Assembly (NCBI GenBank): GCA_012510625.1 | Contig: JAAZHP010000205.1 | Coordinates: 1-29,950 of the forward strand | Direction of reading: 5' to 3' | From: Bacillota bacterium | GTDB lineage: Bacteria > Bacillota > Dethiobacteria > DTU022 | DNA length: 29,950 bases | Translations under genes and position numbers: made by a program | In this document: positions 16,765-23,289 of the stretch, one piece after another | How positions within the stretch are numbered: position 1 is the first letter of the stretch | Layout: every line of letters starts with the position of its first letter | The notes under the pieces: model-generated | Databases searched by the model: none | What the model was told of the DNA's origin: nothing | What the model saw: the letters and a program-made list of their open reading frames with translations, nothing else

Positions 16765-17910
16765 TTGAAAGATGTGATCGTTGCCGGCGGAGGTCCTGCA
16801 GGCGCCGGTCTCGCTTACCGGCTGGCCCGCAAAGGTATGAGCGTACTGCTTCTGGAGAAAAGCAGCTTTCCCCGCTTTAAGTCCTGTGCCGGCGGAATAA
16901 CTCTCAAGGTTATGCGAGAGCTTGATTTTGATCTCTCGCCGGTCATCGAAGATGAGATCACCAGGTTTATCTTTACGGCCAATTTAGAAGGCCCGGTAGA
17001 GACGGTGACCGGAGAGCCGGCCGTCTATACCGTCAATAGAGAAAAATTTGACGCCTACCTGCTGCAAAAAGCGGCCGCCGCCGGAGCGGAGATTATTACA
17101 GGTGTACCAATCCGGAAGATGGAGGCTGAAGGCGGACTCTTCTGCGTTAACGCAGGAGATAGCTGTTTTCGCTGCAAAATTATCGCCGGAGCAGATGGTG
17201 CCAACAGTATGGTTGCGCGCAGTTTCGGCCTGGCCGGTAAAAAAATATTCGGCGCCACCCTGGAATGCCGCCTTTTTCTGCCTCCGGAAAAGGAAGCGCG
17301 CTTTCGGGGGACCATACACGTGGATTACGGGATTCTCCGGCAGGGTTATGCCTGGGTCTTTCCCAAAAGCAGTTCGCTATCAGCAGGTGCAGGAGCAACG
17401 CCGGGGTCGCCGGTCGAGATCCGCACTGCTCTGAAAAAGATGCTGGAGGCGCTTGATCTTAAAGAGACGGAAATGCTTTTGCCTGAACGCGGCTGGGTCT
17501 TGCCCTTCCACTCTTCTCCACAGCAACTCCACCGCGGCGGCGTGCTGCTCCTGGGCGATGCCGCCGGCCTGGTAGATCCCTTTACGGGAGAAGGCATCTA
17601 TAATGCCTTGAAGAGCGCGCGCCTGGCGGCAGCCGTCATTGAAGAGGAAATCAGGCGGCCTTATCCGGATCTGCGCGGATACAGCGCCCTGGTAAAAAAG
17701 GAGATGGGCCCCGGCTTTTCGGCAGCCTGGCGCCTGGTCCGCCTTCTGTCCGGAAGAGCTTCAATTTACCACCGGCTGCTGCAGCGGCATCCCGGTCTCG
17801 CCGCCAAGTTCCTGGAGCTGCTGGCCGGGCGGATCAACTATCCCCATTTTTTGCGCCATTGTCTGAACCTGCTCATTCGCGAGGGCTTGCATTTGCCGCA
17901 GAGAACATGA
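16765..17910 (+). CDS. Geranylgeranyl-reductase-family FAD-dependent oxidoreductase
   Basis: 381 residues. N-terminal dinucleotide-binding motif VIVAGGGPAGAGLAYRLARKG (4-24) with LLLEK closing the second strand. PRFKSCAGGIT (about 36-46) is the conserved Cys-Gly-Gly region of geranylgeranyl reductases and related flavoproteins. The FAD motif GDAAGLVDPFTGEGIYNAL begins at about residue 264. The family reduces double bonds of isoprenoid chains on lipids, quinones or chlorophyll precursors, but many bacterial members are uncharacterised, so the substrate is open. The start is TTG at 16765 with GGGAGG eight bases upstream; it begins directly at the FAD motif as expected. larE follows after 80 bases. 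Confidence 0.88.
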   Translation: MKDVIVAGGGPAGAGLAYRLARKGMSVLLLEKSSFPRFKSCAGGITLKVMRELDFDLSPVIEDEITRFIFTANLEGPVETVTGEPAVYTVNREKFDAYLLQKAAAAGAEIITGVPIRKMEAEGGLFCVNAGDSCFRCKIIAGADGANSMVARSFGLAGKKIFGATLECRLFLPPEKEARFRGTIHVDYGILRQGYAWVFPKSSSLSAGAGATPGSPVEIRTALKKMLEALDLKETEMLLPERGWVLPFHSSPQQLHRGGVLLLGDAAGLVDPFTGEGIYNALKSARLAAAVIEEEIRRPYPDLRGYSALVKKEMGPGFSAAWRLVRLLSGRASIYHRLLQRHPGLAAKFLELLAGRINYPHFLRHCLNLLIREGLHLPQRT

Positions 17911-17990
17911 CCAATGCTCTTTTGCTCTTGCCTGCAGAAATTTAATGATCTACAGTAGAGCTATGGAGCAGGAGAAGGGAGCGATGGTCC

Positions 17991-18836
17991 TTGTTCCGTC
18001 ATCTATTTACCGGCGCAGCACTAAGGAAAAAGGAGAAGAGGCTAGAATATTTGCTCAGCGGCTGCCGCGGCGCGCTGATAGCCTTCTCCGGCGGCGTTGA
18101 CAGCGCCTTCCTTTTATACAAGGCCGCGGCGGCGCTGGGAAGGAATAATATACTTGCCGTTACCGCTGTCTCCCCCATCCGAACCGCCTCAGAAATAAAA
18201 GCCGCCGGCGAGCTGGCTGCAGCGCTGGGGATTCCCCACCGCCTGATCCACACTGCGGAGCTTTCCAGCCCTCTCTTTCTGGAGAACGGGCCGGATCGCT
18301 GCTACCACTGTAAAAAAACGCTTTTTGCCTCCCTCGCCGCCATCGCCGCCAAGGAATCCCGCAACTGCATCCTGGACGGCTCGAATTATGACGATCTCGC
18401 CGATTACCGCCCGGGAGCGGCGGCGGCGTGCGAATTTGGCGTCCGCAGCCCCCTTCAGGAGGCCGCCCTGGCCAAGAAGGAGATCCGCATCCTTTCACGC
18501 CGCTGCCGCCTGCCCGTCTGGAATCGTCCGGCTCAATCCTGCCTGGCAACGAGATTTCCTTACGGAGAAAAGATTGAGCTGGAAAAATTAAAGCGCGTTG
18601 AAGAAGCCGAAAGCTTCCTGCGCTCTCTGGGCCTGCGCCGGGAGATCCGGGTGCGCTGCCATGGCCGCAGCGCCCGCATTGAAGTTTGCCCCGCCGATTT
18701 CGCCCGCGTGATAAAAAAGAGAGCCGCCGTCGGCTCCTACTTTAAAAAAATCGGTTTTAGGCATGTCTCCCTTGACCTTGAGGGATACGCTTCGGGCATC
18801 CTTAACCGCAGCCTGACTGATAATCGCCCTGAATAG
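17991..18836 (+). CDS. larE: ATP-dependent sacrificial sulfur transferase LarE-like
   Basis: 281 residues. PP-loop ATP pyrophosphatase motif AFSGGVDSAFLLYKA (31-45). PDRCYHCKKTLF (101-112) and NRPAQSCLATRFPYGEKI (178-195) are LarE signatures. Cys184 corresponds to the cysteine that in Lactobacillus plantarum LarE gives up its sulfur while making the nickel-pincer cofactor of lactate racemase. No larB, larC or larA is in the window, so the acceptor could be another molecule. The start is TTG 17991 with GGGAG nine bases upstream; no in-frame ATG precedes the PP-loop, and ATG codons just upstream are in other frames. It follows the flavoprotein gene and converges on the tautomerase gene with a 19-base gap. 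Confidence 0.87.
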   Translation: MFRHLFTGAALRKKEKRLEYLLSGCRGALIAFSGGVDSAFLLYKAAAALGRNNILAVTAVSPIRTASEIKAAGELAAALGIPHRLIHTAELSSPLFLENGPDRCYHCKKTLFASLAAIAAKESRNCILDGSNYDDLADYRPGAAAACEFGVRSPLQEAALAKKEIRILSRRCRLPVWNRPAQSCLATRFPYGEKIELEKLKRVEEAESFLRSLGLRREIRVRCHGRSARIEVCPADFARVIKKRAAVGSYFKKIGFRHVSLDLEGYASGILNRSLTDNRPE

Positions 18837-18855
18837 TATACCGGAGAAAAGCTGA

Positions 18856-19050
18856 TTAGTTCTTTTTTAGCTTCTCATCCAGAAGCTCTCCGCCCACTCC
18901 AACCTGGTCCGGAGCGGTCTCCCGGAGATAAACCACGAAGGCTTCTTCCCTGATTCCGGTCGCCGCGCTGGCCGCCTTGGTAAAAGCGCGGATGAGTTCC
19001 TTCTTTTTCCCCAGCTCCAGTTTGGGTCCATAAAAGAATATTGTGGGCAC
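18856..19050 (-). CDS. 4-oxalocrotonate tautomerase family protein
   Basis: 64 residues, the standard length for small tautomerase subunits that assemble as hexamers. After removal of the initiator Met the chain begins with Pro (PTIFFYGPKLELGKKKELI), the catalytic base of this superfamily. The C-terminal DQVGVGGELL matches the conserved GVGG turn. The residue equal to Arg11 of 4-oxalocrotonate tautomerase appears not to be Arg, so the substrate may differ. The start is GTG 19050, with AGGAG eight bases upstream, and is fixed by the need for Pro after the start. It follows the alcohol dehydrogenase gene by 41 bases and is probably cotranscribed with it. Confidence 0.85.
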   Translation of the reverse strand: MPTIFFYGPKLELGKKKELIRAFTKAASAATGIREEAFVVYLRETAPDQVGVGGELLDEKLKKN

Positions 19051-19091
19051 CCCGTCGTCTCCTTCCCTGACTTTCGCTATTGGTCATATCT

Positions 19092-20255
19092 TTACCAGGC
19101 TTCGCGGTAGATAGCCAGCACCTCTTCCACCTCGAACACGGGCCTGGGATTGTATACGATTGAACCGTCCGAAAGAGAGAGATCGGCGGCCGCAGCCAGG
19201 CCCTCCTCCATAACGCCGGCCTCGCGAAGGCGCTGCGGCAGCCCCATGCGGCGGGTCAGCTCCCAGATAGCATCGGCAGCGGCCCGGGCGGCCTCTTCAT
19301 CGCTTAATTTTCGCGTATCCAGGCCCATCGCCTGCGCCACCAGGGCATAGCGATCGGCGCAGCTTTCCAGGTTGAAAAGCATTACATGGGGCAGCAGGAT
19401 GCTGTTGGCCAGGCCGTGAGGCACTTTAAAGAGAGCTCCCACGGAATGGGCCATGGCATGAACCAGGCCGATCTGGGCATTTCCGAAAGCCACGCCGCCC
19501 ATCAAAGCGGCAATTTGCTGCTGGCCCCGGGCGACAAGGTCGTTCCCCTGCTCCACGCAGCGCGGCAGGTATTCAGAGATCAGGCGGATGGCATGCAGGG
19601 CCATGGCATCGGCGATGGGCTCACGCTGCAGGGCATGCAGCGCCTCAATGGCATGCGTCAGTGCATCCATTCCCGTTGAAGCGGTAAGCACTGGCGGCAG
19701 CCCCGCGGTCAGCAAGGGATCGAGAATGGCCACATTGGGGATAATGTGGTAATCGCAGAAGAGCATTTTTTCATTGGTTTCCCAGTTTTTAATCACCGCG
19801 GCATAGGTAACCTCGCTGCCCGTTCCCGCAGTGGTAGGAACGGCGATATGCGGTGTCTGCGGACGCGAAAGCATCTGGAAACCGCTGTAATCCTCCATCC
19901 GCCCGCCCTCTTTTAGCAGAATGCTCATCCCCTTGGCCGTGTCAATAACACTGCCGCCGCCGACGCTGACGATGATATCGGCGCCGGCATCGCGGGCGAA
20001 TTCGGCTCCTTCATTGACGATATGATAGCCTGAATCCTGGATCACGCGGTCATATGTTGCCGCGTGTTTCCGGCCAAGCGCTTCCTCCACCTTTCCGGCC
20101 AGTCCCGCTTCGACCACGCCGCGGTCGGTGACAACCACCGCCCGCGATCCGCCGAGCGCATCAATTTCAAGGGCAACTTCTCTAACGCTGTTTTCGCCGA
20201 AAACAACCTTCGTGGGATTATAATAGATAAAAGAAAGATCGCGATCGTATGCCAA
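19092..20255 (-). CDS. Iron-containing alcohol dehydrogenase
   Basis: 387 residues, group III (Fe-ADH/FucO) family. NAD(P) motif SVGGGSVIDTAK (97-108), then VPTTAGTGSEVT (139-150). Metal ligands are visible at equivalent spacing to FucO: Asp197 and His201 in GMDALTHAIEA, His266 in GLVHAMAHS and His280 in VPHG. It interconverts an aldehyde or ketone and an alcohol; substrate unknown. The start is a TTG at 20255 giving MAYDRDLSFIYYNPTKVVFG. The ribosome binding site is AAGGGGGT ten bases upstream. The preceding gene on this strand encodes an SCP2-like lipid-binding protein and the next a tautomerase, suggesting one pathway for a hydrophobic or acyl substrate. Confidence 0.93.
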   Translation of the reverse strand: MAYDRDLSFIYYNPTKVVFGENSVREVALEIDALGGSRAVVVTDRGVVEAGLAGKVEEALGRKHAATYDRVIQDSGYHIVNEGAEFARDAGADIIVSVGGGSVIDTAKGMSILLKEGGRMEDYSGFQMLSRPQTPHIAVPTTAGTGSEVTYAAVIKNWETNEKMLFCDYHIIPNVAILDPLLTAGLPPVLTASTGMDALTHAIEALHALQREPIADAMALHAIRLISEYLPRCVEQGNDLVARGQQQIAALMGGVAFGNAQIGLVHAMAHSVGALFKVPHGLANSILLPHVMLFNLESCADRYALVAQAMGLDTRKLSDEEAARAAADAIWELTRRMGLPQRLREAGVMEEGLAAAADLSLSDGSIVYNPRPVFEVEEVLAIYREAW

Positions 20256-20300
20256 CTTTTTCTCTACCCCCTTTTCCGGGCCCGCCGGCAGAGCGGCAGT

Positions 20301-20864
20301 TTAAATGCCGAACTGCGCCCCCGATGTAGCCAGAAGATTTTTCAGGGATTCAATTTCTGCCTCGCTCAGTTGGGAAATATACCTGGTCCCAATCTGGCCG
20401 GCGAGCTCAACCAGCCTTGTCGCCGCCTTTACCGCCCTGACAATGGTGGGCAGGTGCCCCTTCAGCTTGATCTTGCCCTGCATCATTGCCTTAACCACAT
20501 CAAGTTCGCCGGACATAACCGCCTCCCAGCGCTCCAGCTCACCGGTAAGAATAAAATCGCCTTTTTCACCCGCTTCCGGTGGAACGAGGCGGATGAAGCG
20601 GCAGTCGCCATGCCATAGATCCATAAACATGTAAATGTCTCTCTCCAGCCCGTACTCCGGCCGGGCCAGAATATGGATCACCACCGACCCTTCCCAGCTT
20701 TTGGCCGCCTCTTTGTAGGGGGCATCCTCCTGGACCAGTTTCTCGTATGTGTCCACCCATTCGGGGGTGCCCAGGATATAAGGTTTTTCCGTTTCGGCCA
20801 GGCGCCGCTCCACCAGTTCGCGGTAAGCCTGCTCCCATTCATCAGTTCCGTAAGTATAAGCCAC
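20301..20864 (-). CDS. SCP2 sterol-transfer-domain-like protein
   Basis: About 187 residues. After the N-terminal helix region (TDEWEQAYRELVERRL, then a WEG segment) comes an SCP2-type lipid-binding fold: DGDCRF-like strand (WHGDCRFIRLV), ILTGELERWEAVMSGELDVVKAMMQGKIKLKGHLPTIVR. The pattern of G-K-I-K-x-K-G is characteristic of SCP2. Upstream ATG 20870 is only two bases from a perfect AAGGAGGT, whereas GTG 20864 is eight bases from it, so GTG is the likely start (MAYTYGTDEWEQAY). SCP2 domains bind lipids or fatty acyl groups; role here unknown. It lies between a second SCP2-like gene (67-base gap) and the Fe-ADH gene (45-base gap). Confidence 0.8.
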   Translation of the reverse strand: MAYTYGTDEWEQAYRELVERRLAETEKPYILGTPEWVDTYEKLVQEDAPYKEAAKSWEGSVVIHILARPEYGLERDIYMFMDLWHGDCRFIRLVPPEAGEKGDFILTGELERWEAVMSGELDVVKAMMQGKIKLKGHLPTIVRAVKAATRLVELAGQIGTRYISQLSEAEIESLKNLLATSGAQFGI

Positions 20865-20931
20865 TCTCATTAACCTCCTTGATCCATGGTTTAACAACCG
20901 CTATCCCGCTGCTTCTTCTCCGAGCTCCCGC

Positions 20932-21354
20932 TCAGGCCACCGAGAGGACTTTTGTCAGCCGCACAAGTTCCAGCGGGTGCCGCAGGAGCCCTTTTATCTT
21001 AAGTTCACCACGCAACAGCTTTTTTACCACCCCACGGCCTGTCTCATCAAAAAAGAAAGGCAGCCCCCCCTTGATTTTTAAATTGGTCAACTCCAGCAGT
21101 GTTGCTGATTCAGCTTCAATGGATATTGCCGGCGGCAGCGGTTTTCCGGCATGGACAGTAAGATGGCCCTTCTTGAACTCCAAAGTAATTTCCACGCCGG
21201 CATCTGCCGCATTGATATGGACAGCCGATCTTAAATTCCGGAAAGCTTTGACCCTGGACCCGCCATTTTCCAAATTGCTCTCAATTATCTCCGCCAGCAT
21301 CGCCGCCAGGGCAGTCTCCTCGGCCCCCTCTGCAAAACTGATTTTATCCGGCAT
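20932..21354 (-). CDS. Second, shorter SCP2-like protein
   Basis: About 140 residues. AFRNLRSAVHINAADAGVEITLEFKKGHLTVHAG and the C-terminal GVVKKLLRGELKIKGLLRHPLELVRLTKVLS follow the SCP2 layout of a beta sheet and a G-x-L-K-I-K-G segment ahead of the last helix. It resembles the neighbouring SCP2-like protein in fold only; the two are not close copies. ATG 21354 has GAGGGGTG six to seven bases upstream and is preferred to ATG 21378, which has none. First gene of the probable four-gene run SCP2-SCP2-ADH-tautomerase. The upstream region contains two TATAAT-like boxes and a palindrome. Confidence 0.7.
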   Translation of the reverse strand: MPDKISFAEGAEETALAAMLAEIIESNLENGGSRVKAFRNLRSAVHINAADAGVEITLEFKKGHLTVHAGKPLPPAISIEAESATLLELTNLKIKGGLPFFFDETGRGVVKKLLRGELKIKGLLRHPLELVRLTKVLSVA

Positions 21355-21377
21355 ATACTTCACCCCTCGTGCCATCA

Positions 21378-21407
21378 TGATTATATAATCAGATTATCAG
21401 TATTATA
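21378..21407 (-). promoter_or_regulatory. AT-rich promoter region with 14-base palindrome
   Basis: TGATTATATAATCA (21378-21391) is a perfect palindrome. It contains a TATAAT on the minus strand (21380-21385), and a second TATAAT lies at 21402-21407. The -35 hexamers are poor. A repressor binding over the -10 would fit, but this is inference. Confidence 0.35.
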
Positions 21408-21502
21408 ACATTATTTAATAGATTCCGAAACCGGGCTTGTGACGGCTCGTTTATTACCTTAGCAGGCGCTGCCGAATTGAGGCGCTCTTATGGGCTGAAA
21501 GT

Positions 21503-21524
21503 CCCGCCGGGACCGGCGGGTTTT
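21503..21524 (+). terminator. Strong GC hairpin followed by TTTT
   Basis: CCCGCCGG-GA-CCGGCGGG (21503-21520) followed by four T on the plus strand. No plus-strand gene lies close upstream, so either it ends an unseen plus-strand RNA or it is a structured element serving the minus-strand transcripts. Confidence 0.4.
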
Positions 21525-21550
21525 GCGAGTCAGATGAAAAGCCTCGCTTA

Positions 21551-21573
21551 TGTAATAAAAGGGCCTGAGGCCC
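21551..21573 (-). terminator. Rho-independent terminator of the zinc metallopeptidase gene
   Basis: On the minus strand GGGCC-TCA-GGCCC (21561-21573) is followed by TTTTATTACA. It begins 17 bases after the stop codon of the metallopeptidase gene. Confidence 0.65.
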
Positions 21574-21589
21574 CTTCCCAAACCCGGTT

Positions 21590-22393
21590 TCATAACTCCG
21601 GGGCATTGAAGGTGTCGCCGCCGCTGATGGTGCCCAGCTGGAATCCTTTATAAAACCAGCGCGCCCGCTGCTCGGAGCTGCCGTGAGTAAAGCTGTCTGG
21701 CACCACGTAACCCAGAGTATCTTTTTGAATCCGATCGTCTCCCACCGCACTGGCAGCGTTAAGGGCTTCTTCAATATCTCCTTCTTCCAGCAAATTGGAT
21801 CGCTCCGCATAATGAGCCCAGACGCCGGCGAAATAGTCAGCCTGCAACTCCATCATCACTTGCAGCTTATTGTATTCCTTCTCGCTTAAACGACCTCTTT
21901 GGGACATGACCTTATCCAGGATCCCCAGCTGATACTGGACATGATGACCGACTTCATGCGCAATGACGTAAGCCATGGCAAAATCGCCCGGCGCCCGGAA
22001 CCGTTCCTTGAGCTCTGTATAAAAACTCAAGTCAAGGTAGATTTTTTGGTCAGCTGAGCAGTAAAAGGGTCCCACCGACGAGTCCGCCGCTCCGCAGGCC
22101 GATTGAACAAAGCCTGAATACAAGACCATGCCGGGATATTCGTACTCCATCCCCAGTTCTTTGCTAAACAATTCAGTCCACACATCCTCGGTTTCAGCCA
22201 AAACCACGGAGGCAAATTCGGCCAGTTCTCTTTCTTCAGCGGTCTCCTCGTAGGGTTCTTCAACCTGTCCCAGCTGGGAGCCTATAAAGTCCAACGGATT
22301 ACCACCCATCAGCGCAACTATAACCGCTAAAATTATCGTGCCGATGCCGCCTCCGAGTAAGCCCCTGGCGGTTCTCCCCCGGCGATCTTCCAC
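21590..22393 (-). CDS. Neutral zinc metallopeptidase, YpfJ family
   Basis: About 267 residues. One membrane segment near the N-terminus (about 10-30) anchors a peptidase domain. Zinc-binding HEVGHH at 146-151 lies in the motif AYVIAHEVGHHVQYQLG, and ELQADYFAGVWAHY supplies the third-ligand region; TLGYVVPDSFTHGSSEQRARWFYKG is a family hallmark. The start is taken as GTG 22393, with GAGGTG 11 bases upstream. The codons before it read LRGVSTN, which resembles the usual start of this family (GRR-S-NVEDRRG), and an in-frame TAG stands a few codons further up, so a CTG start about eight codons earlier is possible. Substrate unknown. Own promoter upstream and terminator downstream indicate a single-gene transcript. 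Confidence 0.88.
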   Translation of the reverse strand: MEDRRGRTARGLLGGGIGTIILAVIVALMGGNPLDFIGSQLGQVEEPYEETAEERELAEFASVVLAETEDVWTELFSKELGMEYEYPGMVLYSGFVQSACGAADSSVGPFYCSADQKIYLDLSFYTELKERFRAPGDFAMAYVIAHEVGHHVQYQLGILDKVMSQRGRLSEKEYNKLQVMMELQADYFAGVWAHYAERSNLLEEGDIEEALNAASAVGDDRIQKDTLGYVVPDSFTHGSSEQRARWFYKGFQLGTISGGDTFNAPEL

Positions 22394-22467
22394 ATTTGTA
22401 CTTACACCTCGCAGTTTGACATTCTAATACAGTAAAACATCGTTCTGCTTGAGTCCAATACAAGAAA

Positions 22468-22496
22468 ATTCTATCAGCCATGGCGGTAATATGCAA
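22468..22496 (-). promoter_or_regulatory. Candidate sigma-A promoter for the metallopeptidase gene
   Basis: On the minus strand TTGCAT (22491-22496) is 17 bases from TAGAAT (22468-22473), with TG at the extended -10 position. The -35 is weak (three of six), the -10 good (five of six). Confidence 0.45.
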
Positions 22497-22550
22497 TACT
22501 TACTTTGCGAGGCAGTTGGATGAAGTTGCTTTCCCCGTATCAGCCGGACT

Positions 22551-23222
22551 TTATGGTTCAATGTAATAGCATCGCTCAATGCTTTCATTATCGCTGCCGG
22601 TGAATTCCACCAGAATGCGCAGCTGTTTAAGAGCCAAATCGGGTTCAGCCAGGGCGGCTCCGATGGTTACCTCCTTGATACCGGCAGAGTCTACCCGGGG
22701 GAATAAATGCTGCACAAGATGCTCCGGCTTAGGAACGGTAAAATATGCGGTTTGACATACAGTTTCTCCAATGACGGCTTCTTCGCCTCTGATCGCTCCG
22801 CGAAAGCATGCCTTCTGGTTTTGCAGCAACTCCAGCGGGGTAATCAGAAATCCGGCTAGGCCTTGCAGCCCAAGGGTTTCCGCCTCAGTCCATTCCGAAG
22901 CCTCTTCCTGTTTCATTTGCAGCCGGTTGTCTTTGTAGATGACTTCAAGCTGGTAGCCGGGCAGGATACCGCTTATCTCGTCGCCGTTTTCTACCCGGCC
23001 CTTGAATGAAAGATCATATTGGGGCGATTTTTCAATGATGGTCAAATTGTAATTCTCGAGCTGCTCCATCTGCCGCAGCGTTCTTTGCAGCAATTTGTTC
23101 CCGCGGGACTGGGTTGCCGGCAGGATCAATGTGAAGGCGCAGAAGAAAAATGCAGCCAAAGCCAGGCCCGCCGCCATTATCCCGGTCTTCCTTCGCAGCA
23201 GGGCTGTCCTCTTCATGATCAT
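22551..23222 (-). CDS. Membrane-anchored extracytoplasmic protein of unknown function
   Basis: About 223 residues. A basic N-terminus (KRTALLRRK) and one hydrophobic segment (about residues 14-34, GIMAAGLALAAFFFCAFTLIL) make a signal anchor. The remainder alternates short beta-strand-like stretches (FKGRVENGDEISGILPGYQLEVIYKDNRLQMKQ and onward), loosely reminiscent of LolA/LppX-type lipoprotein folds, but I cannot assign a family. Two Cys (about 147 and 163) might form a disulfide. The ATG at 23222 is about four bases from GGAG and the ATG at 23216 about ten; either may be used. It stands alone between rtcB and the metallopeptidase gene. Confidence 0.6.
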   Translation of the reverse strand: MIMKRTALLRRKTGIMAAGLALAAFFFCAFTLILPATQSRGNKLLQRTLRQMEQLENYNLTIIEKSPQYDLSFKGRVENGDEISGILPGYQLEVIYKDNRLQMKQEEASEWTEAETLGLQGLAGFLITPLELLQNQKACFRGAIRGEEAVIGETVCQTAYFTVPKPEHLVQHLFPRVDSAGIKEVTIGAALAEPDLALKQLRILVEFTGSDNESIERCYYIEP

Positions 23223-23289
23223 GCCTCTCCTTTCGTCATAAATTTCCACCTATGTATATGCCTGAAAGGAGCTTGTTATGAGAGGACAT

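Noticed and set aside
18837..18890. Bidirectional terminator between larE and the tautomerase gene
   Set aside because: An imperfect GAGAA..TTCTC pairing exists, but the T-run is in the loop and not after the stem.
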